DNA of 64,000 bases, from positions 33,716,501-33,780,500 of the forward strand of contig CP142452.1 in NCBI GenBank assembly GCA_038049695.1, given 5' to 3'. A program made the translations under genes and the position numbers. This DNA comes from Cinnamomum chago. Lineage: Eukaryota > Streptophyta > Magnoliopsida > Laurales > Lauraceae. The notes beneath the pieces were generated by a model. That model was not told the DNA's origin and searched no databases. It worked only from the letters and a program-made list of their open reading frames with translations. Positions 11,084 to 20,839 of the stretch are shown one piece after another (position 1 is the stretch's first letter; each line of letters begins with the position of its first letter).

Positions 11084-11091
11084 TATAAATA
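11084..11091 (+). promoter_or_regulatory. TATA box of the Tat LTR
   Basis: TATAAATA in the context GGCCTATAAATAGGAG, a strong plant core promoter match. It sits between the U3 repeats and the transcribed leader. Transcription would begin about 25-35 bp downstream, near 11118. This is inference from position and motif. Confidence 0.65.
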
Positions 11092-11577
11092 GGAGAGCAT
11101 TCCAAGAAGAATGGATCCAGAAAAATCGGAGAAAAATCAGCCAGAAAGATCGTCCAGAATTCACAGATGCTCTGCTACTCTGAAGAAACCCTACTACAAC
11201 AAACACCACAAGGTGATTGAAGTCCCTTGGGGGGCACCCCCCCAAGGCAAAGGCATCTCTTTTCCTATTCAACATGGCCCAAACGTGGCTTTTCAGCCCG
11301 TCTATTTGTTTTTTTATTAGAAATAGGACCTTCCCTCGGTCTTTATCCTCTAAAAAACTTAAGTCCAAGCCAAGCCAAAGAATCAAAGCATAAAAAGTTC
11401 TCATCTGAAGGACGATGGCGAAGTCCATACATGACTTGCGACCGTCGATCTGAACTAGTCCCTGCAATCTCCTGAGAAGTCTGATTCCCTTTCTTACTTT
11501 TCTGTTGTATTTTGTATTTTCTTTAAGAGATAAAAAAAATCACATTTCTTGTCTTTCTTCATTGATGAGATTTGTAA

Positions 11578-11683
11578 ATCGCCTTTCACGGCACAAAATC
11601 GCCTTCTACGGCACAAATCGCCTCCTACGGCACAAAATCGCCTTTCACGGCAAACAAAATGAAATCGCCTCTCACGGCATTTT
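11578..11683 (+). repeat. Short tandem array, 5 x about 20 bp (ATCGCCTTTCACGGCACAAA)
   Basis: Five units with the core TCGCC(T/C)(T/C)(T/C)(A)CGGCA repeat with spacings of 19-27 bp. Each core has a GCC/GGC dyad around six bases. The cores resemble those of the much larger array near 33.2-33.8 kb in the same element, including a unit CTTTCACGGCA at about 33303. Confidence 0.8.
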
Positions 11684-11841
11684 AAAAACTGTCTCTTTCT
11701 TAAAATATATGTGCAATGGAAAGTTAGAAAAATGAATGATTTCCTTTGTACTTGCGAAGGTGGATCTCCGGATCACCATCTCTAAATTACAAGTAGAATA
11801 GAAAATCTGGCATACTCGTACAAAAATAAAGATGCCCGCCT

Positions 11842-11866
11842 CCCCCCCCCCCCCCCCCCCCCCCCC
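11842..11866. repeat. Homopolymer C25 followed by T8
   Basis: Twenty-five consecutive C then eight T. The length is likely to be unreliable in any assembly. It lies near the junction of the Tat LTR and leader. Confidence 0.85.
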
Positions 11867-12119
11867 TTTTTTTTCCCTCCATTCGGCCCTCTCAGGTACC
11901 CCGGGGACGGATGAGGGAGGAAATGAAGGAAATCGGGTCTATCAAGCTAGCATACCCGGTGGGACTTCGTTCATTTGAGAACACGATGCTTGAATTCTTA
12001 GGCTCCTTTCTAGTTGGTGGCCTATGTTGGATCTTGCATAAAAAAAAACACATGGGATAGGAATTTTGGAAAATTTCTACCTTTGAAAATATTTCCATTC
12101 TTTCACATTTCAAAAAAAA

Positions 12120-12269
12120 AAGAAAAAAAAGAAATATGATTTCTCTTTTTTTTGGATTCAATTTTGAGAAACTTTGATCATCTCTCCTCTTTAAACTTGA
12201 TAGCTCACATAAATGTTCGTAGCTATTGTTCTTATCGGGGAATGGGTAATCTTTTCTCTTTGATGAGTC
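12120..12269 (+). repeat. Tat leader repeat, unit 1 (interrupted by copia)
   Basis: This segment (TTTGAGAAACTTTGATC, then GCTCACATAAATGTTCG, then TTCTCTTTGATGAGTC) is the first of three related leader blocks. The others are near 24940-25090 and 25325-25470. The copia element landed in this unit, at GAGTC, so it resumes at 24889 with CGATAGGGATTTCC. Confidence 0.65.
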
Positions 12270-13108
12270 TATTAGTTTTCATGGTCTCAATACCAAGTAT
12301 ATGATGTAATAAATTGATTCATTTCTTTATTTATCAATACAATCATGCTTTCCTTTCATGAGATGAATGATGTTTAATTATATACTTGCACATAACCAAT
12401 ACGAATGACATAATGGTTCATGAGATGAACCGGAGTCCACAACTATACTAAATGTAATACATATGTATGGATGAGATCCACAAACAGGAGGCATGTATTG
12501 CAAATTTATACTTAAATATCTTCACAACCAGTGATGAGATTGGGCATCTCATCTGACAAGGTTGCAGCACTTTGATCACTATGAGATAGTGTGATTTGTC
12601 TTGATCATCGGAATGTAAGATTCTGGATCATGGTGCTGGTACATTGGATGTATTGAAGGACCATGAGGAGCACTTTATATACATTGTCTTAAATTTAAGG
12701 TTTGCTCTCATAATTCCCTAGCAATAGGCTCATAATCCTGAGACATTAATGAACTCAAGTTTCTATCTATGCATTTGCTTTGAGTCACCAATGAGTGAGG
12801 CCAATTGTAGGTCAACACCTCGGTGATTTGGGTACGTGGTAGTAGAGCCGTGGGAACATTCAATGGTTAAGATGGAATCTATCTTTAATATCCCCTTGTG
12901 CCAATTAATGGATTTATCATTGGTAAGTGCGAACCCATTCCAATTAAGAGTTAATTGGATTGGTACCAAACGATCATTATAATTAATTGGGGCTCAAGGA
13001 TAATAAGATATGGATCTATTTTGGTGGACAGGTCCAATTGATCCATGGATATAGATGGAGGGGCCTACTTGTGGTTATTGGGAAGTTTAGGGTCTTCATT
13101 GTAATATA
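12270..13108 (+). repeat. Copia 5' LTR, first part
   Basis: Matches the first half of the 3' LTR starting at 23114 (TTAGTTTT then GTCTCA then TACCAAGTATATGATG). It stops at GTAATATA, where an antisense solo LTR was inserted, and continues at 14880. Confidence 0.93.
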
Positions 13109-14874
13109 TGTTGGAAACTAGGTGGGCCATTCAGATAGGTTTCAAAAACTTTTGACCCACTTGATGCAGGGATCAACTATCTAGAAGGCAACAAGCCCAA
13201 TCCAGGATGCAATCCCTCAAACTCATAAACCATGTACAGCAATAAAACCTATCTAGAAGATAGGAAATAGCACATAAACAAGCAACTACGAAATCCACAA
13301 CATACAAGGATGTAGATTATACCTTTGGAGCTTTGTAGTGCTCTAATGGAGAAGTTGATCTCTTTCTTTGATGATGAACACCTTCACTAATTAAATTAAG
13401 ATCTCCAACACCCTTTGATCTTCCACGCTATGTCCCGTATCAGATTCTCTTTTCTCAAGAAGATGGTGGAATCTCCAAGAGAAAAACCCTAAAGGAAACT
13501 AGAAGAGAACTAAAAAAGGGAGAGGAAGAGAGGAGTGCAACTCTTGCACACTTAAATGGGCTGGGCGTGAATCCCTATATGGAGTAACATTAGGGACGTC
13601 CAAGGCTCTCTTCTCCTTTTATAGCATTGAAGTCACCTCCTCTTACTAATTGAAATAGAAGTCTTACTTCCACTACAATTAGTTGCTTAGTAAATCACAA
13701 TTAGAAGTCTTACTTCAAATATGATTAGTAACCTCCTCTTTTACTAATTAAAATAGAAGTCCTACTTCCATTAATAATTAGTAACTTACTATTACCAATA
13801 TTAGAAGTCTCACTTCAAATAGAAATAGTAACTTTCTATTTCCTAGTAGAGTTCTACTATAATTAGTATCTTTCTAATATATTGGGCTAGCGTGGGGACC
13901 ACTAGGGATTCCTTAGAAAGCTGGCTCCAACTGGGACACGCGACCCCACATCTCATGTACAATCCGGGCCCACAGTTAATTGCAAATAACTCTACTATAT
14001 AAATGCAATTGCACTCCAGTCTTAGGAATATATTTCAATGAAGACCCTAAACTTTCCAATTACCACAAGTAGGCCCCTCTATCATTATCCATGGATCAAT
14101 TGGAATAACTCTGTCACATCCAATCTTAGATCCACATCTTATTATCCTTGAGCCCCAATTAATTATAGTGATCATTTGGTACCGATCCAATTAACTCTTA
14201 ATCGGAATGGGTGCGCACTTACCAATGATAAATTCATTAATTGGCCCAAGGGGATAATGAAGATAGATTCCATCTTGATCATTGCATGTTCCCACAGTCC
14301 TACTACCACGTATCCAAGACATCGAGGTGTTGACCTACAGTTGGCCTCACTCATTGGTGACTCAAAGCAAATGGATAGACAGAAACTTGAGTTCATCAAT
14401 GTATCAGGATTGAGAGCCTATTGCTAGGGAATTATGAGAGCAGTCCTTAAATCGAGACAGTATTTCATAAGGTGCTTCTCATGGTCCTTCAAAACATCCA
14501 ATGTACCAGCACTATGATCCAGAATCTTACATTCTGATGATCGAGACAAATCACTCTATCTCATAGTGATCAAAGTGCTGCAACCTTGTCAGATGAGATG
14601 CCCAATCTCATCACTGATTGTGAAGATTTTTTAAGTATAAGATTTGTGACACATATCTCCCGTATGTGGATCTCATCCATATACATATATCACATCTAAT
14701 ATACTAATGGGACCCGGTTCATCTCATGAACCATTATGTCATATATATTGGTCATGTGCATTAAGTAATAAATCACCATTCATCTCATGAAAGGAAAACA
14801 TGATTATATTGATAAATAAAGAAATTAATCAATCTATTCATCATATACAGGTATTGAGACCATATTATCTAACA
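13109..14874 (-). mobile_element. Antisense solo LTR of the same copia family, inside the 5' LTR
   Basis: Begins TGTTGGAAACTAGGTGGG and ends CTAACA, the reverse complement of the host element's own LTR. A perfect 5-bp duplication ATATA flanks it (13104-13108 and 14875-14879). There is no internal sequence, so it is a solo LTR left by LTR-LTR recombination. Length 1766 bp against about 1770 for the intact LTR. Confidence 0.93.
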
Positions 14875-14879
14875 ATATA

Positions 14880-15809
14880 TTCCTAAGACTGGAGTGCAAT
14901 TGCATTTATATAGTGGAGTTATTTGCAATTAACTGTGGGCCCAGATTGCACATGAGATGTGGGGTCGAGTTTCCCAGTTGGAGCCATCTTTCTAAGGAAT
15001 CACTAGTGGTCCCCACGCTAGCCCAAGATATTAGAAAGATACTAATTATAGTAGAACTCTATAAGGAAAAAGAAATTTACTATTTCTATTTGAAGTGAGA
15101 CTTCTAATAGTGGTAATAGTAAGTTACTAATTATTAATGGAAGTAGGACTTCTATTTTAATTAGAAATGAGAAACCTACTAATTGTTGTGGAAGTAAGAC
15201 TTCTATGGCAACTAGCAAGGGAGAAGGTTAGTAATTTGTAATGGGAGTTAAACTTCTATTTCAAATAGGAAAAGAGGTGGAATTGAGGGCTATAAAGAGG
15301 GGAATAAACCCCTCTTGGACGTGCATAATAGAGAGAGCAATTCCAGCCCCTTTGTGCAAGTGTTGCATAACTTCTCTTCCTTTTCTAGTTCTCTTCTCTT
15401 TCTCCTCTAGTTCCTTAGAGTTACTAGTTGGGTTTTCTCTTGAAGTTTCTACCAATCTTCTTGAGAAAAGAGATCTAATACGGGTCATAGCGTGGAAGAT
15501 CAAAGGGTGTTGGAGATTCTAATTTGATTAAGTGAAAGCGTTCAATCATCAAAGAAAGGAATCAACTTCTCCATTAGAGCACTACAAGGCTCCAAAGGTA
15601 TAATCTACATCATTGTTTGTTGCAGATTTCGTGGATGCATGTTTAGGTGCTGTTTTCTATCTTCTAGATAGTATATATTGCTGTACATGATTTATGAGTT
15701 TGAGGGATTGCATCCTGGATTGGTTTCGTTGCCTTCTAGATAGTTGATCCCTGCATCAAGTGGGTCAAAAGTTTTGAAACCTATCTGGAAGGCCCACCTA
15801 CTTCCAACA
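14880..15809 (+). repeat. Copia 5' LTR, second part
   Basis: Continues the LTR after the nested insertion (TTCCTAAGACTGGAGTG) and ends CTACTTCCAACA, identical in form to the 3' LTR end at 24883. The two parts add up to 1769 bp. It contains the promoter TATA (15291) and a series of GAAGT(C)(T/C)(T)ACTTC-type sub-repeats. Confidence 0.93.
15291..15297 (+). promoter_or_regulatory. TATA box of the copia LTR
   Basis: TATAAAG in GGGCTATAAAGAGGGG. The same motif is at 24365 in the 3' LTR and as TATAAAAAG at 51330 in the solo LTR near 50-52 kb. Conservation across copies supports it as the core promoter. Confidence 0.6.
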
Positions 15810-15811
15810 AT

Positions 15812-15824
15812 TGGTATCAGAGCC
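15812..15824 (+). other. Copia primer-binding site (initiator tRNA-Met)
   Basis: TGGTATCAGAGCC begins two bases after the LTR end. It is the usual PBS of plant copia elements, complementary to the 3' end of initiator tRNA-Met, where minus-strand synthesis starts. Confidence 0.95.
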
Positions 15825-17580
15825 ATACCTTATCTCTAATCATGTTAGATCAGTAAGCTTGCTCTAATCTTTGCATGGGATGCGAAGAAGGTGAAGCAAG
15901 GGCTATGTGAGGATCAGTTTTGATGAATTTACTTGGTTTGATAGCTGATTCTTGTTTGGATAGTCATAAAAGGGTTTAATAATGATGGAAGAATTGTGGG
16001 AAGCAATTGGAACACTTTGGAAGTGATTTGGTGAAGAATGGACACGAAACAGAAAAACCCAAGTTGCAGGTTTTCGTCAGTCCGATCGACCTGGCCCCAT
16101 GCTCGGTCGACCGGGTGACTTGCAGGTCGGTCGACCGAGCCTTCTGGTCGGTCGATCGAGGACACTGCACAGCAGGTTGCAGAAACTGGATTTTTCAGTT
16201 TCGGGTCTTCTCTTACATCCTATTTTTCCAGCATTATTTGGTAGCCTATTTTTGTGATTTGTATGGTTGTATGAGATACTAACTTGTAGATGATCACGTC
16301 CTCTCCATGTGGCCCACAAGTCTTTTGCTTTCTATTTATGGTTATTGGTTTATTTAAGGCTAAGTGTAAAGGGCATCATGGTTTCCTTGATTTCCCATGA
16401 AAGGGCAAGGCATGATGAATTTCCCTATAGTCATTTTATTTCCATGTTTAGATTACCATGTAAGTCTCATAATCGAGGCATAGGAATTTATGTAATTTTT
16501 CTAAATTTGTAAATTCTGGCGATGTCCGAGACGAAGAAGGAAAGCGATGTTGGACTCCTAATCAAAGAGCTTGAAGATTACCAAAAGAGTTTTGGAGTTG
16601 CCCAAAGAGTTTGAGGAATTTCAAAGTTTTGGAAAGTCTAGAAGTCCAAGTCTATTCCGCTAGGGCCATGTGGAGGAGATGACTAGTTTCTAATTTTAGC
16701 ACTTTCTATTTATGGATGCATGCTTAATTTAGAATATTTCCAAATCTGATCCAAACATAGCAAGTTACTAAAATTGGTCAAATCAAATTAATTTTTGAAA
16801 ATAGTTCTAATTAGTATTGATGACCCATGAGATGGACACATTGGTAACACTAATTTAAGAAACTGGACTTTCCTTAAAATAACTTGACTTGGAACCAATC
16901 TTTGATCATATCATGAGATGTTTTGATGTTCATATTTATATACATGTGGGCCCTAATACCTTACAAGGAAATCCTCAATTCTTAAATATTAAGTGGGAGT
17001 GGGGCATTTATATTTAGAAATCCCCATGGCTTTCCACCATAGGTCCATTGTAAGGAAAGTATTAGCCTCGCGCCATCTTGAGAATGGCGGTTCCCCATGG
17101 AGGGCTTTTATTTTTTCGGTTACTAGATATGGATCTCCTATGGATAGTGTTGGTGAGATGGGGCGGGGGCCCACTCTCCAAGGAGGAGCTGCTTGCAACG
17201 GTTGTCATGCAATGCTAGTTGGTGGGTCACACTTAACTAAAATAATGATGTAGTATCCCCAAGGATTTGCCTCATGTATTTTAGAGACCAAAGCGAATCG
17301 GGAGTCATACATTATTTGGTATGAGATACCAAGATAATAATGAATGAAGGGGATCATGGATAGTTAGTCTTAATCCTAATTTTGACCAACTTTGATCCGC
17401 ACCAATCTAGGTGGTATTCGCACTCCCCAAGGAGGCATACCCCGGAGATTGGGATTCCGATGTATTCTGAATTTAGTGGTTATGAGGATTCCCACATAAA
17501 TTTGGTAGAATACTAAACCCTAATGTCATTTAAATTCAGTAATTGAATGTATGGTTATGTGCTACAATTTTTTTTCAAGC
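15825..17580 (+). other. Copia leader (5' untranslated region)
   Basis: About 1.75 kb between the PBS and the gag start. The short open frames in it have no family resemblance. It includes the GGTCGACC palindrome cluster at 16083-16160. The rest is unremarkable. Confidence 0.6.
16083..16160. repeat. Cluster of GGTCGACC palindromes in the copia leader
   Basis: Four successive blocks (CGATCGACC, CGGTCGACCG at 16104, the 12-bp perfect palindrome TCGGTCGACCGA at 16127, and TCGGTCGATCGA near 16148) are spaced about 20-24 bp apart. Translation gives a repeated SVDR, but the frame has no other support as a protein. Confidence 0.85.
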
Positions 17581-18215
17581 ATGAATTCAAATACTTTCAA
17601 TCCACTTGCGACCATCCTCAACCAGAATAAGTTGATGGAATCCAACTTTATAGAATGGAAAAGGACCCTGGATATTATCCTGACGGCTTCAGGATGCAGA
17701 TATGTCCTTACCATACTCTCCCTTCATGAGCCTGAGCTTCATGCACCTCAGTATAAAAAGGACCTTTACACCAAATGGACAAAAGACAATGAGGTAGCCA
17801 GATGTTTTATACAGGCATCCATGTCTAGTGTTTTACAACACCAACATCAATCCTATAAGTCAACATACGATATTATATCGAACTTAAAGGATATGTTTGC
17901 GGACCAGGTTAGACCTATTAGGCAAGCTGCTATGAAGGTGCTGATAAACACTAAGATGACTAAGGAAATCATGTAGAAAGAGTGAAATTCCCTCATGACA
18001 GAAAAATCATTTGCTAGGACCAAGCCGAAAGGCAAAGACCGAGATAGCAAGAAGAAATCAGTCATCAAGGGTCCTAAGGTGGAGAATGGTTCTACTTGTA
18101 GTATGGCCAAGGCTAAGGGTACGGGAGTAAAAGGAAAGTGTTTCCATTGTGGTAAGACAGGACACTGGAAAAGGAATTGTCCAGAATATCTGTCTAAGAA
18201 GAAGATCTCAGGTAT
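17581..18215 (+). pseudogene. Copia gag (broken)
   Basis: Gag forms the virus-like particle. It starts at ATG 17581 (MNSNTFNPLATILNQNKLME) with the copia gag fold, including a conserved tract LKDMFADQVRPIRQAAMK. A TAG after KMTKEIM (17974-17976) ends the frame. When it resumes at about 17995 in KSFARTKPKGKDR, roughly 60-100 residues expected between these blocks are missing, so there is an internal deletion as well. The CCHC zinc knuckle FHCGKTGHWKRNC, which binds RNA, is intact at about 18141-18179. Confidence 0.85.
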
Positions 18216-18600
18216 GATCGAGTCACTTATTTCAGAAGTTAGTTTTGCAACTGGTACTTCAAACTCTTGGTGTATGGACTCCAGGGCAACTAATCACATA
18301 TGTAATTCGTCGCAGGGGTTCAAGGAAACCACGAGATTCAGTGACGGAGAAATCATTGTCAACCTAGGATCTGATGCTAAGGCAGAGGCTGTTTCAGTGA
18401 GAGTTATTACATTATGTTTTTCAAATGATAAATTGGTTTTGTTAGACACGTTATATGTACCGTCTTTACAGCGAAATTCAATTTCAGTTTCTAGTATGGT
18501 GAATAAGAGTTATTCTATTACTCTTGGTACTGAAATTGTCATAAAGAGATACGGTACTTTTATGTATTCTGACAAGGTAATCAATGGAATTTATTTGTTA
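18216..18600 (+). pseudogene. Copia aspartic protease (active site altered)
   Basis: The retropepsin domain follows the zinc knuckle. The active-site block reads SWCMDSRATNHICN, where the family has D-S-G-A-T, so the invariant Gly next to the catalytic Asp is Arg. The later part (LLDTLYVPSLQRNSISVSSM) is typical. The frame then runs out near 18652, and the next domain continues in a different frame, so a frameshift lies near 18610-18650. Confidence 0.82.
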
Positions 18601-18639
18601 ATCTCACAATGTATGAGATACATGATACCAAAACAATTA

Positions 18640-19560
18640 ATAGGCCATCATTAAAGAGAAAATCACCTTCATCTAATCCAACAAAACTTTGGCACTTGAG
18701 GCTAAGTCATATAAACCTAAATATGATTGACAAGCTAGTGAAATATGGTATCTTGCCTTCATTGGTTGTAGAACCAATGCCTGTCTGTGACTCCTGTCTA
18801 AAAGGCAAAATGACCAAAATACCCTTTCATCCAAGGGCAATAAGGCCAAAGATTTATTAGAATTAGTGCATACTGATGTGTGCGGACCCATTAATGTCAG
18901 AGCCAGAGGAGGATATGAGTACTTCATCACTTTCACAAATGACTACTCAAGATATGGATACATATACCTTATGCACCGCAAGTCCGAGGCTTTTGAAAAG
19001 TTCAAAGAGTTTCGAGCGGAAGCAGAAAAGCAATTAGGTAAAAGTATCAAGACTCTTCGATCAGATCGAGGAGGGGAATATCTCTCTGGTGATTTTATGG
19101 GATACTTATCAGAAAATGAGATTCTATCTCAGTTGTCTGCTCCTGGTATGCCTCAACAGAATGGAGTAGTGGAAAGAAGGAACCGGACTCTTTTAGATAT
19201 GATTAGGTCTATGATGAGTTTCTTAGGATTACCTATATCCTTTTGGGGATATGCCTTGGATACTGCGATGTACATACTAAATCTCGTACCATCTAAGTCT
19301 GTACCTAAGACTCCCTGGGAGTTATGGTCTGGGCGAAAGCCTAGTTTACAACATTTACACATTTGGGGTTGTCCGGCACACGTACTAAAGGTAAAGACGG
19401 ATAAGTTGGAAACGAAGTCGGAGGTATGCACGTTTGTAGGATATCCTAAAGGAACTAAAGGATGGTTATTCTATAATCCCAGAGAGCAGAAAGTGCTGGT
19501 GAGCACCAATGCGGTTTTTCTGGAAGAAGATTATATGATGGACCGGAAATCTTTAAAAAA
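18640..19560 (+). pseudogene. Copia integrase (frameshifted)
   Basis: Zinc-binding HHCC domain: LWHLRLSHINL then CDSCLKGKM (18690-18812). After a frameshift near 18835 the catalytic core follows with all three acidic residues: [18 protein letters not shown] and [14 protein letters not shown]. The GKD-type C-terminal tract ([20 protein letters not shown]) is present. Integrase inserts the cDNA into the genome; this copy cannot be made as one protein. Confidence 0.88.
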
Positions 19561-19599
19561 GGTGATCTTGGAAGATATTCAAGAACAATCAGTTCCAAA

Positions 19600-20839
19600 T
19601 CCAAGTATGATCGAACTTGAGGAAGAACCGCCCTTACCAGACCCAGTAGTTACACCAGTGCCTCGTCGTAGTAGGAGAATAGTCAGGCCCTCGGATAGGT
19701 TCTCGTTCTTGGGAGAGACTTACGAGGCAATCCCGGAAGAACTGGAACAGGATCCCTGTAACTATGATGAAGCAATAAATGACATAGATTCGGGACATTG
19801 GCAAGATGCTATAAAAGCTGAGATGAAGTCTATGTACTCTAATCAGGTCTGGACACTTGTGGACTTGCCTGCCAATATCAAACCTATTGGGTGCAAGTGG
19901 CTCTACAAGAGAAAAAGAGGACCAGATGGAAGAGTTGAAACCTTTAAGGTCAGGCTTGTTGCGAAAGGATATACTCAGAAAGAGGGTATCGATTATGAGG
20001 AACCCTTCTCGCCGGTAGCCATGCTCAAGTCCATCCGGATACTCTTATCCATAGTGGCTCATCTCGATTACGAGATTTGGAAAATGGATGTCAAGACGGC
20101 GTTTCTCAACGGCCATCTTGAGGAAGACATCTATATGATGCAGCCAGACGGTTTTATAGCAAGTAACCAAAAGCAAAGAGTTTGCAAGCTGCAGAAGTCC
20201 ATTTATGGACTGAAGCAAGCATCCCGAACTTGGAACATCCGTTTTGACCGGGCAATCAAATCGTTTGGTTTTAGTCAAAATCCGAATGAGTCATGTGTGT
20301 ACATGAAAAATGAAGGTGACATGGTAGTTTTTCTGATTTTATATGTCGACGACATCCTTCTCCTTGGGAAAGATATAAGAATGTTGTCAACAGTAAAAGT
20401 TTGGTTAGCAAAGACTTTTGATATGAAGGACTTGGGAGAAACTAGTTACATCCTAGGGATCAAACTCCGTCGAGACCGGAAAAATAGGATGATTGGCTTA
20501 TCTCAAGCTGCTTACATAGATAAGGTACTGGTACGGTTTGCTATGCAGGACTCCAAGAAGGGTATCACACCTTTTAGGCATGGAGTGCACCTTTCCAAGG
20601 ATCAGGGTCCCAAGACCCCGGAGGAAAAGGAGCAAATGAGAGCAATTTCATACGCCGGCTGTTGGTAGCCTTATGTATGTTATGCTATGTACTAGACCGG
20701 ATATCTGTCATGCAGTGGGCTTAGTCAACATATATCAGTCTAACCCAGGTCCTAACCATTAGACTGCTGTAAAATGTATCCTCAAGTACTTGAGAAGAAC
20801 TAGAGATTACATGTTGATTTACGACAGCGATGAGCTGAT
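19600..20839 (+). pseudogene. Copia reverse transcriptase (frameshifted, then interrupted)
   Basis: The RT core is well preserved: [27 protein letters not shown], the first catalytic Asp in [30 protein letters not shown], and the catalytic YVDD box in [13 protein letters not shown] (near 20341). The frame breaks near 20655 (SYAGCW then TAG) and resumes one frame over as [15 protein letters not shown]. The sequence is cut after the codons for YDSDELI by the antisense solo LTR. Confidence 0.92.

Larger units (their letters stand above)
9372..11815 (+). repeat. Probable 5' LTR of the Tat element
   Basis: The proposed start TGTTGATACCAAAAATG at 9372 has the TG of an LTR. The region contains long U3-like tandem repeats, a clear TATA box at 11084 followed by a polypurine start region, and the short GCCTTTCACGGC array downstream. 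The right boundary and the primer-binding site are not certain, and the 3' LTR that would fix them lies outside the window. The extent is therefore inferred. Confidence 0.45.

Noticed and set aside
11072-11475. 131-codon minus-strand frame and overlapping plus-strand frames near 11.1-11.5 kb
   Set aside because: They lie over the TATA and presumed R/U5 of the Tat LTR, overlap one another on both strands, and show no domain.
11842-11874. C25T8 run as a regulatory G-quadruplex signal
   Set aside because: A homopolymer of this length near a junction is as likely to be a sequencing or assembly artefact or simple slippage. No G-quadruplex loop structure is present.
16007-16282. 91-codon frame with repeated SVDR
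   Set aside because: Produced by the GGTCGACC palindrome cluster in the copia leader. Frames on the other strand are equally open.
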